Source of the DNA: Zygotorulaspora mrakii | Lineage: Eukaryota > Ascomycota > Saccharomycetes > Saccharomycetales > Saccharomycetaceae | Length of the DNA: 64,000 nucleotides | NCBI RefSeq assembly: GCF_013402915.1 | Contig: NC_050725.1 | Span: 186,001-250,000 of the forward strand | Direction: 5' to 3' | Shown here: positions 19,364-29,977 of the stretch, in pieces | How the letters are laid out: every line of letters begins with the position of its first letter | Position numbering within the stretch: the stretch's first letter is position 1 | Translations under genes and position numbers: made by a program | The notes under the pieces: model-generated | Seen by the model: the letters and a program-made list of their open reading frames with translations, nothing else | Databases searched by the model: none | What the model was told of the DNA's origin: nothing

Positions 19364-20547
19364 CTCTGTTTACATAAATATAAATCGCTTGACTGTTTTC
19401 TCGCCATGTCTTTTACTACACAGGGAAGTATCGTATTCACAATACGATTTTTGTTGCCTCATGCAGAGTCCTTCCTGTCAACGTCTCGAAGCCAAGGTTC
19501 TATGTGACTATGTGACACTCAAAGAAATGGAATAGGAGGCCTAGCACATATATTACTCTTCTAGAAACTACTAGAGATTCAATCAAAATGTGCTAATCAG
19601 AAAGGAACTTATTTAGCACCAGAAACGATATAGCTACAGCACCCGTATAATTTAATTATTTGTGATGCTAAGTGCCCAATCATTTATTCAGGTAATTTCA
19701 TTCCAAAAATGGGCCTTCCAACGGCAACAGCATCAGATAAAAACCAAAGGCATGAAGATACATAGCAATTATTTGGCGTTCTGTCACCAATCCAGTTTGT
19801 CTGTTCATTTGATAAAATCAGATTCAAATACTTGATATTTTTGATTGTAGAGCTTTGGAAGTCTCCTAATTACGCTGTAACTAACAAGAAGATACGTACC
19901 TGTCCGTGTGTACCCTATTTTCCGTTGAAAGCCTCTTGTGGTATCAACTGAGAAGTTGAGATGGTGGTGCAGATAGAACAATGACCCTGCATAAATAGCG
20001 GAATTTATTGACTCGAAGGGGCTCTCCATAAGAAAGCAACTGCCATTTTTGCAGAGCTCTCACCAAATTCCCAAGTCCCCTTCCCACTCAAAATAATGTC
20101 CAGTGGTTCCAAATGAATTCTCAAGTCATTTATTGAAGTTTATCATTTTCTCCTGCCGCAAAATGCTGCTCAGACTTTTTCTTTGCAGATCTTCAGAATC
20201 CTTATAATCTTGACAGAGTACAGGCCCAATTCGCTCTCCGACGGCTGAAACAATAAAGAGCTAGCGGTTCAACCAACGAATGGAAATCCTCGTGTTATTG
20301 AACCTACAATTGTTCCCCTTTACCAGAGAACTGTATCCCTGACTGAACTTCACCAGTTCGATCACCTGCGGCTTCACGTACAGTAGTAGAGACATTCGGA
20401 CTTTTTAGTGGAATAAATCTTAGACTATCTGACAATTGAAGTCGGCAAACTGATCCAGAGGAGCAGGAAATAATGAGCTTTATGCTTACAATCAATGCTA
20501 TCGAGTTGATCTTTCCGGAGTTAGAAGATTAACGACGCATTTCCAGC

Positions 20548-20554
20548 CGGGTAA
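20548..20554 (-). promoter_or_regulatory. Reb1-type site upstream of SPS19
   Basis: CGGGTAA, reverse complement of TTACCCG, 148 bp before SPS19. Confidence 0.4.
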
Positions 20555-20612
20555 AGCAATAAGACCCCAAAGTGATAAGTGATGACTCCAAACATCCATT
20601 AGGGATTTCGGA

Positions 20613-20620
20613 TATATAAA
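20613..20620 (+). promoter_or_regulatory. TATA box of SPS19
   Basis: TATATAAA, 82 bp before the SPS19 ATG; a consensus TATA box fits an inducible gene. Confidence 0.55.
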
Positions 20621-20701
20621 GACCAGAGTTTTTCACTAAAAGTGTTCATTGGGTAATTCCAATGCCTGCAATGTAGGTATCTCAAGTCTATTATTTTGAA
20701 C

Positions 20702-21571
20702 ATGGTTAATACACTAGATGCAACTTTTACGCGGGGGAGTGCATGGAAACCCGATCTGTTTAAAGGAAAGGTAGTATTTGTAACAGGAGGTGCCGGTACG
20801 ATATGTCGAGTCCAGACTGAAGCACTGGTCTTGTTGGGTTGCAAAGCAGCAATTGTAGGAAGAAGCAAGGATCGCACCATCAAGGCCGCTGAAGAGATAT
20901 CGCAGCTGAGTTCAGAGGGGTGTGTTCTTCCCATATGCAACATTGATGTGAGAAATTTCAAGCAAATGGAAGACGCTGTAAAGCAGGCGGTACATGCATT
21001 TGGTCGCATTGATTACGTTATAGCGGGTGCAGCAGGAAATTTTATCTGTGATTTTGCGCATTTATCAGCAAATGCCTTCAAGACTGTTGTGGATATTGAT
21101 CTGTTGGGGAGTTTTAATACAGTAAAAGCATGCTTTGATGAGCTTTTGAAAAATCGAGGGTCTATCATTTTTGTCTCGGCGACGCTTCACTACTATGGGG
21201 TTCCTTATCAATCCCATGTGGGTGCCGCCAAGGCTGGCATCGACGCGCTATCTAACGCACTAGCGGTAGAATTAGGGCCGATGGGTGTGCGCTCCAACTG
21301 TATCGCACCTGGACCAATTGAAGGAAGTGAAGGTGTGAAAAGACTTATCACCAAGCAGTATGCCGAAAATTCCAGGAAAATGGTACCTTTGCAAAGGTTG
21401 GGTACCACAAGGGACATTGCAGAAGCAACCGTTTTTTTGTTGTCACCTGCATCATCATATGTCAACGGTGCTATACTCGTTGTTGATGGAGGCTCGTGGC
21501 ATGTGGGGACACACTTCTCTCACAACATGTATCCTGACAAATTGGTCAAAGGCATGAAATCAAAATTATAG
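20702..21571 (+). CDS. SPS19: Peroxisomal 2,4-dienoyl-CoA reductase Sps19
   Basis: Short-chain dehydrogenase/reductase of 289 aa, ortholog of S. cerevisiae SPS19 (YNL202W, 292 aa), which reduces 2,4-dienoyl-CoA with NADPH so that unsaturated fatty acids can pass peroxisomal beta-oxidation. The dinucleotide motif is TGGAGTICR near residue 30, NIDVRN marks the cofactor-binding loop, and the DGG segment near the C-terminus is present. The protein ends in SKL, a classical PTS1 peroxisome signal. The ATG at 20702 was chosen because two codons before it the frame has only TTG. It is convergent with PSY2 (110 bp). Confidence 0.96.
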   Translation: MVNTLDATFTRGSAWKPDLFKGKVVFVTGGAGTICRVQTEALVLLGCKAAIVGRSKDRTIKAAEEISQLSSEGCVLPICNIDVRNFKQMEDAVKQAVHAFGRIDYVIAGAAGNFICDFAHLSANAFKTVVDIDLLGSFNTVKACFDELLKNRGSIIFVSATLHYYGVPYQSHVGAAKAGIDALSNALAVELGPMGVRSNCIAPGPIEGSEGVKRLITKQYAENSRKMVPLQRLGTTRDIAEATVFLLSPASSYVNGAILVVDGGSWHVGTHFSHNMYPDKLVKGMKSKL

Positions 21572-21681
21572 CACAGGTTTTCGCAAATGGCAATAGTGAA
21601 AAAACGATGAGTCTGGATTTCCTATAGTATAACTACATACTAGCTTATGTATATAGTGTGCTCGAACTGAGAAGCTCACTT

Positions 21682-24237
21682 TTATTCTCTCATGAGCTCC
21701 CCTAAGATGGCAGACGGTGGTTCAACGGTATTTATTTTTTCAAGTACTTTTTTAAATCTTACGCTTTGATGATTGAATGAGTGCCTCTCTTTCTCTTCTG
21801 GATCGCTATCGCTTGACGCTGAGTGTGAAGACCTCCTGAGGGTCCGTGTTTCTTCAACTAGAATCAAACCGTGATTTTCAGCAGCGCCTTCGCCATTTTC
21901 CCATTTATTTTTCTCAGTTGTAATTTGCTCCTCGTAGCACTTTTTCATATCCTCTATGAACTTGATATCATGGGCTTCTGATAGAACATCTCCGTATCTT
22001 TGGACCACATGCTTGTTTAAAAGAATAAAATTTGTTCTTTTGTAAGCAACACTTGGGTTTTCCAATGGAAATTCATCCTTGTTAACCAGGCAGCTTATAG
22101 AAATGATTTTGAGAAAATCCTGAATGCATGAATTAGCTAGATTATCTTTATTGATATTTTCTTGTAGCAGTAGGAATATTGGACGATAGAGTTCTTTTGA
22201 TATCATATACCTATGATAATAATCATCATCAAGACACATAATGTTCTTGAGGCATCTAACTGCAGTCAGTCTTAGTTGAAGAGAGTGAGTGGGTCCGATA
22301 AACTCGCTCACTGACTCTAACAATCCGCTCTCTAAAACAAATTCTCGGGACAGTCGCCTATCATGTTCAGTACAAATAAATGAAACGAGTTTAACCAAAT
22401 GAATAAGCAAATTGTCATCATAAGTAAAAATTGGTTTTGCTTCATCCGATTTTCCTGCCTTTGATAAAGGTCTAAAAATTACAGGAGCAACCTGCTTATA
22501 AAAATTAGCAAAATAATCCACAATCTGAAAATAAGAGGCATTGCCGTTGTTTCCATTAGGATTTTCATCGCCAAGCTCCTCTCTATCGAGGCCATAATTA
22601 CTCAAACTGGTATCAGTTTCATCGTGTATGGGGCTATTTTCGTTTTCGTTGCCATTTGAAAGACACCCGTCCGGATGAAGTAATGTGTGTAGCGCTTGAG
22701 CAACTTGTTCTTGTAAACCAGGGCTTTTATCCGTCAACAAGATGGTCGACAAGATGAGAAGTAGAGACATGTCCATTCTAGCGCCAGAATCATTAAGGGA
22801 ATTTAATTCTTTCACACCACAAATAAGGTCCTTTCTGCATTCCGGTTCATCATTGCGTTGCTGGGAATCATAATCCTCATTTTGCACATTATGAATTAAT
22901 AATATATCATGCTCAATAATCGTTACAATTGTATCTGTGGCCATGATTCTAAGGCCACTGTCAGTTTCCACATGAAATGCATAATCCAGTAGCTTGAATA
23001 ATTTTTTTCTAACCAATGTTTTGTAAAATTTTGATTTATCTATGGGATCTAAATTCTTGGACATTTGAACACATTGATGGACTAGTTTGATCCCATCTTT
23101 CCTTTTGTTGATGATTCCCTCTTCTTTGTCATTTTTTTTATCATATAAATCAAGTAATTTATCCAAACATGAATCAATTTGTAAAAAGCCAATAATACAT
23201 GTTTGCAAATCTAGTATGATATCGAGGATGAGATGAAAATTGTGATCATCCAAAAATCGCACAAGAACAACATCTTTTAAAAGGGACAGGCGAAAACACT
23301 TCTTCACTATCAATTTTAAATCTTCGTTATCTATCGGTACCACTTCTTTACAAGTTGGTGGATATGACTCCAAACATTTTCTGTGATTCGCTTTCATAGT
23401 AGGAAATTCTGTGTCATACTCCAACATACCAACGATTCCATATATTTTGTCATCTTCAACCATCTGTTCCAATATATCTCTCTGATTATAAAGAACTAAG
23501 GTTTTTACAATACATCCCAGTAAAAAGAGTTCTTTCAATAGTTGCTCTGATTCAGCTTTATGAAAACATTCTATCAAAAGATTGATGTAATTAGTCTGTA
23601 ATACGAATTCGACGGTTTCATTCTTTAAAAATTCAAACGCGATATTTTCATTCAGTATCCTCAACGATTCCATCAGAGTTTGCTCATTTTGTTCTATATC
23701 TCTTGAAGGCAATGCCACAGGACCAGTTATGATTTCATGAACTGATCCAACCCCATTGTCATTAGATTTGACAGCAACCAATGAGATATTGGATTCTACA
23801 TGTCTTTGGACTTCTACGATAAACTCGCACAGGGTATCGCAGCCAACACTCTCCTCAAAGCTCAAAGCAATATCCCGACCGTTAATATCTTTCCATACAA
23901 TAAGCGTTTCTTCCTGCCTCTGGTACTCTATATTTCCTCCCAACTGCGATCTCAACAAAACTTCTGCCGGCGAATCTTCATCATTCACTATAAGATATGC
24001 ACGCATCATCTCCGTGTCATCATTAATCTCTGTGTGCATTTCTATTTTACCTACGCAGAATCCAGTTCCAGTATCTTTCCACTCGTTATTTTCCAGAATG
24101 TAGGCTTTCACCCGCTTGGGCTTAGTATCGCTAATGCCATATCGCACTTCACTTTCCGAAGCACGCTGCTCATTCTCATCTATTCCATCCACTTTGGAAA
24201 CTCCATTTTCGACCTTTCGAGCATCCATAGCCTGCAT
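21682..24237 (-). CDS. PSY2: Protein phosphatase 4 regulatory subunit Psy2
   Basis: PP4 regulatory subunit 3 (SMK-1/Psy2 family), 851 aa against 858 aa for S. cerevisiae YNL201C. With Pph3 and Psy4 it dephosphorylates gamma-H2A and Rad53 after DNA damage and acts in meiosis. The start MQAMDARK leads to a polar 40-residue segment, then an EVH1/PH-like domain (about 40-150; [16 protein letters not shown]). A helical armadillo-like SMK-1 region fills about 190-760. The C-terminus is charged and Ser-rich with a run of Arg/Ser ([24 protein letters not shown]). An alternative start is the Met at residue 4. Confidence 0.95.
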   Translation of the reverse strand: MQAMDARKVENGVSKVDGIDENEQRASESEVRYGISDTKPKRVKAYILENNEWKDTGTGFCVGKIEMHTEINDDTEMMRAYLIVNDEDSPAEVLLRSQLGGNIEYQRQEETLIVWKDINGRDIALSFEESVGCDTLCEFIVEVQRHVESNISLVAVKSNDNGVGSVHEIITGPVALPSRDIEQNEQTLMESLRILNENIAFEFLKNETVEFVLQTNYINLLIECFHKAESEQLLKELFLLGCIVKTLVLYNQRDILEQMVEDDKIYGIVGMLEYDTEFPTMKANHRKCLESYPPTCKEVVPIDNEDLKLIVKKCFRLSLLKDVVLVRFLDDHNFHLILDIILDLQTCIIGFLQIDSCLDKLLDLYDKKNDKEEGIINKRKDGIKLVHQCVQMSKNLDPIDKSKFYKTLVRKKLFKLLDYAFHVETDSGLRIMATDTIVTIIEHDILLIHNVQNEDYDSQQRNDEPECRKDLICGVKELNSLNDSGARMDMSLLLILSTILLTDKSPGLQEQVAQALHTLLHPDGCLSNGNENENSPIHDETDTSLSNYGLDREELGDENPNGNNGNASYFQIVDYFANFYKQVAPVIFRPLSKAGKSDEAKPIFTYDDNLLIHLVKLVSFICTEHDRRLSREFVLESGLLESVSEFIGPTHSLQLRLTAVRCLKNIMCLDDDYYHRYMISKELYRPIFLLLQENINKDNLANSCIQDFLKIISISCLVNKDEFPLENPSVAYKRTNFILLNKHVVQRYGDVLSEAHDIKFIEDMKKCYEEQITTEKNKWENGEGAAENHGLILVEETRTLRRSSHSASSDSDPEEKERHSFNHQSVRFKKVLEKINTVEPPSAILGELMRE

Positions 24238-24696
24238 GTTATTTGATACTACACAGTGTTTTACTAAACAAACGCGTTTGCCTAGTGCTTCGTGAAACTA
24301 GTTTTATAGTATTGCAACCTCAGAGTAAACAATTTCAAGTCCGACCAGCGAAGCACACGTTATAAATTTAATAGTACAATAGCAACTACTGGATGTTCTG
24401 CAACCGCTATCTTAACCTTTTTTTCAAAAAGTGCATGTATACTCTTCGCTTCTCATATTACTTCTTTTTTGTCTTTCATCGCTTTGTTCTCTGCTTTCTT
24501 TTTCTGCCGAGAAGGATTTGAAAAGGAATTGATAGAAAATGCTGATAGATAATGAGCTTTGCCCCATACAATTGGCGCTTGGTATGAGACCTTGATTATG
24601 TTTTTACGTCTTAAGTTCATCTCATAGTCGTTATGTATCTTTAAATATGTATATATCTTTTTGCAGGAAAAAACGGACTGCAAGGTGTGGAGGTCA
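24238..24696. other. PSY2 promoter / NNR1 3' region
   Basis: Spacer of 459 bp between two minus-strand genes. The open frame covering 24453-24803 overlaps the end of NNR1 and lacks coding character. Confidence 0.5.
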
Positions 24697-25431
24697 TTAG
24701 AGCTTGAGCACTTGGTCGGTAGACTTGTACTCGAAAGTATCAAACTTGAACTTTTTTGCAAATTCAGGCGGAATAAATCTACCACCGACGTAGTGGGATG
24801 CACTCGGTTTCAAGTGTGTGCTGGCTGGTTTAGGGACTGTGAGGGACACTAACATAGCTGGGTTCAGTGACATATCGGAAAGTGGTCCTTCATCGACGTC
24901 CCAACCGGATGGCACGTCAACAGATACAACGGGAATTTTATTCTGAAGTTCGTACAGTTGGTCAATAATGCTCTCGAACGGTTCACGCATTGGTGGTTTG
25001 AAACTGAAGCCAAAAATGGCATCTACGATACATAGCGTAGACTCTGGTTTCGCGTAATCCAGCCATTTATCAGGCCCGATATCTTCTGGCAGAACTGGAA
25101 CCTTGAAAAAGTTTAGCTGGTCCACGAGCTGCTTGTAAAACTCGTTCTTCTTGCCTCTCTTTGGGTAATACACGACGGGGTGATATCCAAACAATTTTAG
25201 GTGTCTAGCACATACGAGACCATCGCCACCATTGTTGCCTGGGCCTGCAATGATTAACACATTTTTGTTAGCACTGCTTTTGTTGGGAGGAAACTCACGA
25301 TATATTCCCTGAGCGACGCTAAATCCAGCGAGCTCCATTAGTTGTTGCAATGTGAAGCCAACTTGTGGTCCCATTAATTCTTGGTCAATTTCAGCTGCCA
25401 GCTTGGCAGATACCACCTTCATCAAAGACAT
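24697..25431 (-). CDS. NNR1: NAD(P)HX epimerase Nnr1
   Basis: NAD(P)H-hydrate epimerase of 244 aa, ortholog of S. cerevisiae NNR1 (YNL200C, 246 aa). It interconverts the S and R forms of damaged, hydrated NAD(P)H so that the ATP-dependent dehydratase (Nnr2) can repair them. The YjeF-N Rossmann-like fold is shown by IAGPGNNGGDGLVCARHL (about 63-80) and VDAIFGFSFKPP followed by SVDVPSGWDVDEGP. Length is full. The start MSLMKVVSAKLAAEID aligns with yeast. GCR2 lies upstream on the same strand. Confidence 0.97.
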   Translation of the reverse strand: MSLMKVVSAKLAAEIDQELMGPQVGFTLQQLMELAGFSVAQGIYREFPPNKSSANKNVLIIAGPGNNGGDGLVCARHLKLFGYHPVVYYPKRGKKNEFYKQLVDQLNFFKVPVLPEDIGPDKWLDYAKPESTLCIVDAIFGFSFKPPMREPFESIIDQLYELQNKIPVVSVDVPSGWDVDEGPLSDMSLNPAMLVSLTVPKPASTHLKPSASHYVGGRFIPPEFAKKFKFDTFEYKSTDQVLKL

Positions 25432-25535
25432 TTTGGTGACCTGACAAGAATGTTGGTTGTCTTGAATAGAGCAACTTTGAGTTAAATCTCTCGTAGGATA
25501 TCGAGTGAGGAACCCTTAAAATACAAGTAATTATT

Positions 25536-25542
25536 CGGGTAA
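25536..25542 (-). promoter_or_regulatory. Reb1-type site upstream of NNR1
   Basis: CGGGTAA (TTACCCG on the minus strand) between NNR1 and GCR2, 105 bp before NNR1; possible promoter or roadblock-termination site. Confidence 0.45.
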
Positions 25543-25606
25543 TACGTTAAATAATATAGTTACAATCTTAACACTATGTATGTGCCGCATATATATGGAA
25601 ATGCGG

Positions 25607-27274
25607 CTATCTTCGCAGGTCCTTTAATAAACTTCTTATACACCCCATATCCTCAATAAGCATTTTTCTCAGCCATTGACTCTCTTGCCTCTGCATTTCC
25701 AATTCCCTTTCCAAATGATTGATTCGCTGATTTTTTTCGGTTATCAAAGTATCGTAAGAGCCTTTGATGTGCTTTACCATGAGATCTGCATTTGTTACTG
25801 TATTGTTATTATTCGCGTTCATGTTTAAATTTTGACCATTAGAGTTAAGGGTGTCATTAATCATCATTCCATTGTTGGCAGTGTTTGAGTTCGCAAAACT
25901 GCTCAAAGTACTATTTCGATTCATACTGTCTACATTATTCATCACTGCCTGTGGGTTCATTGTTGTATTCATTGTTTGACTAGAGTCTGTATTCATTGTG
26001 TTCAAATTATTCCCATTAACATTATTGAAATTAATTGGAGTTGCAGTTTTTTGCCTTTTTGCTGTATTTGTTAACTGCAGCAACTCTTCTACTGTATCAT
26101 CATCCAGTGCGTCTTCTCCTAGAGATCCTAATGATCTTCTTTTCCAGGAATTTGAAGTATTATTATTGAAGGTTGAATTATTGCCATTCGGGTTGTACAG
26201 CGTTGTATCATTATCTAGACCAAATCCAAATCCACCTTGACCAGGGCTAGTTGGCTGCGCGTAGTATCCATTCAAAGATCGTGAATTCACATCTTGTGAG
26301 ATTGTTTGCAGCCTACGCTGTAACTGTTGCGGTAATGACACATCCATCATCATATTATTCATTGTCGGATTAACTATTGGATTTCCTGCACTATTGCTTG
26401 CCCTCTGGTGTTGCTGTCTTTTGTTTGTACCGTTACCAGTATTATTATTATTACTGCTGTTATTGTTGTTGTTGTTGTTATTGGTGTTGTTATTACTGTT
26501 GTTTGAAGAGCTGCCATTTCCGTTGCCATTCTCACTTGGTGAGCCCTTTGTAGAGGCCGCTAAAGAATTAGCCTTTTTCCTTCCCTGGTTAATCATCTGC
26601 CCCGTCCTGGGATCATAAATGGAAAATATGAACATTGAAACGTGCTCCCAAAGTCTATCATTCTTCAATTCTGAGTCGTCTTTGATTTGCCATAGTCCTT
26701 GGTCTAGTCTCTTGAAATACCTACTATATGGACTTACCTCATAACTAAGTTCCAGCTCTTTTATGATCTGCTGAAATCTTTGATACAATTCTATCGCTGA
26801 CTTGGGCGAGGTTGACCTATCATCGATCGACCCTGACGATATAGTCGCATTGTATAGTTTAGAAATCTTCCCAAACAGTTGTGTATATTGAAGTTGTATT
26901 GGATTGGTAGAGTTGGTGTTCAGCGTATTACACCCTCCATTGCTGATATTCACATTTGCATTGGAGCTTCCGATCCCTTGCGAGCCGTTAGCCGTACCAT
27001 TGATGCTGCCATTACCGTTTGCTGCTGCTATGCCTGTTGACCCACCTGTGCCTGCGCTGTTCGTCGAAGCTGCATTCGCAGTTCCTGCAGGAGTATTAGT
27101 GGATGTCTGGGGCGAGTTCGTAACACTATGCAACGTATTCGTGTTTATAATCGACCCACTAGACAGTAATTTATATGCTCTTATGATGAAAATGTCAAGT
27201 TTTGTCTGATGATGCATTATTCCCGCTGTAGTTACCATCTGGTGTGTAAGTGCGCTGAAGTCAAGATCGCTCAT
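25607..27274 (-). CDS. GCR2: Glycolytic gene activator Gcr2
   Basis: Transcription coactivator of about 555 aa, ortholog of S. cerevisiae GCR2 (YNL199C, 534 aa), which works with Gcr1 (and Rap1) on glycolytic and ribosomal protein genes. The conserved N-terminal block (MHHQTKLDIFIIRAYKLL), the middle block (SSGSIDDRSTSPKSAIELYQ) and the C-terminal leucine-zipper-like coiled coil with LRKMLIEDMGCIRSLLKDLRR are plain. Between them are Asn/Ser/Gly-rich low-complexity runs. S. cerevisiae starts at the equivalent of 27217 (MHHQ...). An ATG at 27274 adds 19 residues (MSDLDFSALTHQ...). The longer open frame to 27319 begins with TTG and is not supported. Confidence 0.95.
   Translation of the reverse strand: MSDLDFSALTHQMVTTAGIMHHQTKLDIFIIRAYKLLSSGSIINTNTLHSVTNSPQTSTNTPAGTANAASTNSAGTGGSTGIAAANGNGSINGTANGSQGIGSSNANVNISNGGCNTLNTNSTNPIQLQYTQLFGKISKLYNATISSGSIDDRSTSPKSAIELYQRFQQIIKELELSYEVSPYSRYFKRLDQGLWQIKDDSELKNDRLWEHVSMFIFSIYDPRTGQMINQGRKKANSLAASTKGSPSENGNGNGSSSNNSNNNTNNNNNNNNSSNNNNTGNGTNKRQQHQRASNSAGNPIVNPTMNNMMMDVSLPQQLQRRLQTISQDVNSRSLNGYYAQPTSPGQGGFGFGLDNDTTLYNPNGNNSTFNNNTSNSWKRRSLGSLGEDALDDDTVEELLQLTNTAKRQKTATPINFNNVNGNNLNTMNTDSSQTMNTTMNPQAVMNNVDSMNRNSTLSSFANSNTANNGMMINDTLNSNGQNLNMNANNNNTVTNADLMVKHIKGSYDTLITEKNQRINHLERELEMQRQESQWLRKMLIEDMGCIRSLLKDLRR
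26445..26510 (-). repeat. Asn-codon low-complexity run in GCR2
   Basis: Near-continuous AAT/AAC codons coding a poly-Asn stretch broken by Ser and Thr; a typical yeast transcription-factor trinucleotide run. Confidence 0.8.
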
Positions 27275-27582
27275 AACGCAAACGATATCAATTTGAACCC
27301 TAGAAGATATAATGTACAATCAGTATATTTTTTTTATTTTCCAAGACTTTTTAATGAACCGATCTGAACCAACAAGGACACAGTAGCTCTTAAATTTTCT
27401 GCTGTTCTCCACCTTGAGTGAGTTGCACTCTTCTTTTAAATTCTCAATAGTGCTCTCCGGGCTCCAATATCACCCAAACTTCACATTAACTCTTTTGAAT
27501 CAAACTTCATAGCTCTCTTTCTTTTCAAGAGAATGCGCACTTTCCAACAGATGCGACAGAAATTTTAAAAGATTGAATAATT

Positions 27583-27703
27583 TTGTCCGGTCAACTCGGA
27601 CTGCAAATATCCGGACAATTTATTAAATTATTAGACAATAAGTTACCCGACGTTTAGTTTTCCATTTTTTGTCCGATTTGTGGAAATTTGTAGTTTTGTC
27701 CGG
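27583..27703. promoter_or_regulatory. Cluster of TTGTCCGG motifs
   Basis: TTGTCCGG at 27583-27590 (+), 27611-27618 (-) and 27696-27703 (+), and TTGTCCGA at 27669-27676 (+). CGG-type half sites suggest a zinc-cluster regulator; the factor is not identified. Confidence 0.45.
27643..27649 (+). promoter_or_regulatory. Reb1-type site in GCR2-SHS1 promoter
   Basis: TTACCCG, exact core of the Reb1 consensus, placed in the middle of the divergent spacer as expected of a general regulatory factor. Confidence 0.5.
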
Positions 27704-27936
27704 AATTATCCGATCAGGAATCATGTTTGATCTCACCATGACAGGAATTTTACGTGAATAATACACGTAAAACAGAAGTTTTTGAAGGATTTATCGCGAT
27801 TGACAGCAGTTGAAGGCAGGAGTAGGTGCTGGTGTAAGTCTTTGCTGTGCTATTTGGCTTCTGGAGATACTGCTCTGTGTCAAGGGTTTGAAATAACAAT
27901 TGCTGCGCTTGCTAGGACAGCGAATTGATTAAGGAG

Positions 27937-29562
27937 ATGGACTCACCTTCACAGCCTCCGGCAAATCTGTTCCGCAGGAAGAAGGAAAATAAGCGGGGGA
28001 TCACATATACCATGCTGCTATGTGGTCCATCGGGCACTGGCAAGACCACCTTTGCCAATAACCTGTTAGAATCCAATTTGTTCCCGCATAGGTATGGCCA
28101 CCTCGACAACTATGAGATTTCGCCAAGAATAAGAGTGTCATCGCCAACAAAAGTTGTTTCGTTCAACTCAAAGAATGGGATACCTTCTTATATGTCTGGT
28201 TTTGATGCTGCGCGCGCTGAGTTGGAGCCAGGCATTACCATTACTTCGACATCTGTGGAAATAGGGCGTGATCCAACAGATGTCTCTGACGAAGAGGAGG
28301 AGAATATTCTCTTTAATCTTATCAATACACACGGAATTGGTGAAAATTTAGACGATTCGTTATGTTTCGATGAAATTACGTTGTATCTGGAGCAGCAATT
28401 CGATATTGTTCTAGCTGAAGAAACCCGTATAAGAAGAAACCCAAGATTCGAAGACACCAGAGTTCACGTTGCATTGTACTTTGTCGAACCAACAGGACAC
28501 GGGTTGAGAGAGTTGGATGTTCAATTGATGAAAAAAATCTCTCGTTATACCAATGTTTTACCAATTATCTCCAGAGCGGATTCATTTACTAAGGAAGAAC
28601 TGAGCATTTTTAGGAAAACCATAAATGAAGATATCCAAAGATTTCATATACCTGTATTCAAATTCGAAGCGGACCCTGATGAAGATGATTTAGAGACTAT
28701 CGAAGAAAACCAGTCATTATCGAATATACAACCTTTCGCAGTTGTTTGTTCGGATTTGAAGGATAAAAATGGTAACTACATAAGAAAATATACCTGGGGT
28801 GATATTTTGATCAATGATCCAAACATTTCAGATTTGAATATTCTCAAAAACGTTTTATTTGGTTCTCATTTACAAGAGTTCAAGGATACAACGCAGAATT
28901 TGTTGTATGAGAATTACCGTGCTGAAAAATTATCATCCGTGTCTGATTCGAGAAACGCTTCGCAAGATTTACATGGATCGAATGAGAGTGAAGAAAGTGA
29001 CAAGAGACATTCTGCTGCCCCAAGTTTGAGTAATTTTGCCTCACTAGTTAATACTGGACATTTCAAATCTTCACAATCATTAGCTTTATCATCTGATCTA
29101 CCAGCCACACCAGAATTAAATTCCAACAAAACTGAGACCGAAGATTCTCCTATAAGGCAGATTTCACGATCAATCAAGAATGAGAATGAAGAGATCATTA
29201 GGTCAATCAAACAAGAATCACCAAGGATTCAATCTAATAGTAATCCTGATAGAACCAAATTAAGAAGTATATCAGAAACTGTTCCTTACGTATTGAGACA
29301 CGAACGTATTATTGCAAGGCAACAAAAACTGGAGAAACTAGAGGCACAATCTGCAAAAGAATTGCAAATACGTATTGCAGAACTTGAAAAGAAAGCACAT
29401 GACTTGAAATTGAAGGAAAAGCTTCTACGCCAAAGGCATCTTGATCAATCATCTTCATCTTTGGCTTCCAACACAACCGTATCACGTCCGCAAAGTCAAA
29501 TAAAGAAAGAAGATACGTACACTGATTTGGCATCGATTGCATCAAACAAGAATAAAGTATGA
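27937..29562 (+). CDS. SHS1: Septin Shs1
   Basis: Septin of 541 aa, ortholog of S. cerevisiae SHS1/SEP7 (YDL225W, 551 aa), a terminal subunit of septin rods that form rings at the bud neck. The P-loop GPSGTGKTT is at residues 30-38. The septin-unique region and the C-terminal coiled coil (about 455-505, RHERIIARQQKLEKLEAQ) are present. The LINTHGIGENLDDS segment replaces the usual DTPG switch region, as in yeast Shs1. The ATG at 27937 gives MDSPSQPPANLFRRKK, aligning with the yeast N-terminus; the four codons before it start with TTG. Confidence 0.97.
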   Translation: MDSPSQPPANLFRRKKENKRGITYTMLLCGPSGTGKTTFANNLLESNLFPHRYGHLDNYEISPRIRVSSPTKVVSFNSKNGIPSYMSGFDAARAELEPGITITSTSVEIGRDPTDVSDEEEENILFNLINTHGIGENLDDSLCFDEITLYLEQQFDIVLAEETRIRRNPRFEDTRVHVALYFVEPTGHGLRELDVQLMKKISRYTNVLPIISRADSFTKEELSIFRKTINEDIQRFHIPVFKFEADPDEDDLETIEENQSLSNIQPFAVVCSDLKDKNGNYIRKYTWGDILINDPNISDLNILKNVLFGSHLQEFKDTTQNLLYENYRAEKLSSVSDSRNASQDLHGSNESEESDKRHSAAPSLSNFASLVNTGHFKSSQSLALSSDLPATPELNSNKTETEDSPIRQISRSIKNENEEIIRSIKQESPRIQSNSNPDRTKLRSISETVPYVLRHERIIARQQKLEKLEAQSAKELQIRIAELEKKAHDLKLKEKLLRQRHLDQSSSSLASNTTVSRPQSQIKKEDTYTDLASIASNKNKV

Positions 29563-29977
29563 AAGTATTGCTTAATATGATGAAACTTCAACAAGTTGAT
29601 GATTATAACTCTAAATAATTTAACTCCAAAAGTAAATAATTTATAGGGGCAATATTATTAGAGATATAAAGCTGATAAAAAAAAGCTATTATAGTTACAT
29701 GTGAGACTGATAACGATCAGCTTGCCGCCAGGATAAATGGATATAAAAAATGCGATATATGACAGTAATGTAACAGATGAAACAGCACAGGACATACTTG
29801 AAAAATCAAACAGTGAACAGAAGAAAAATTAATATTGGTTACATTCGAAGCATTATTTTCGCAGCGGATTGAACAAAAATAATGCGGCAAAATGCTTTTA
29901 ATCTTTTGATGATCATTCTGCTCTCAACAAAAAATAAAGAGTCAGAATACCCAAAAATCGAATAAAAAAATCGAGGC
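29563..29977. other. SHS1-WHI3 convergent 3' region
   Basis: AT-rich spacer of 415 bp between two stop codons; it should hold both poly(A) signals. No gene seen. Confidence 0.5.

Larger units (their letters stand above)
19038..20701. other. Long gene-free region between GCS1 and SPS19
   Basis: 1.66 kb with no supported gene. The longest open frames (19805-20029 and 20304-20495, minus strand) have no recognisable similarity. It contains a CCTAATTAGG palindrome with an adjacent forkhead-like site, an ARS-consensus-like 11-mer (19375-19385), a Reb1-type site (20548-20554) and a TATATAAA (20613-20620) in front of SPS19. In S. cerevisiae this interval holds only dubious frames. Confidence 0.6.
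27275..27936. other. GCR2-SHS1 divergent promoter region
   Basis: Spacer of 662 bp. It holds four TTGTCCGG/A motifs between 27583 and 27703 and a Reb1-type TTACCCG at 27643-27649. This junction joins a chromosome XIV-type gene to a chromosome IV-type gene. Confidence 0.6.

Noticed and set aside
19864..19905. GTACGT with a nearby TAAC motif suggesting an intron
   Set aside because: The donor reads on the minus strand while the branch-like AACTAAC reads on the plus strand, so they cannot belong to one intron.
20500..20701. Possible oleate response element in front of SPS19
   Set aside because: CGG and CCG triplets are present, but none I checked by eye satisfies CGGN3TNA with a properly spaced CCG.
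27275..27319. N-terminal extension of GCR2 to 27319
   Set aside because: It begins with TTG and the extra residues have no counterpart in yeast Gcr2.
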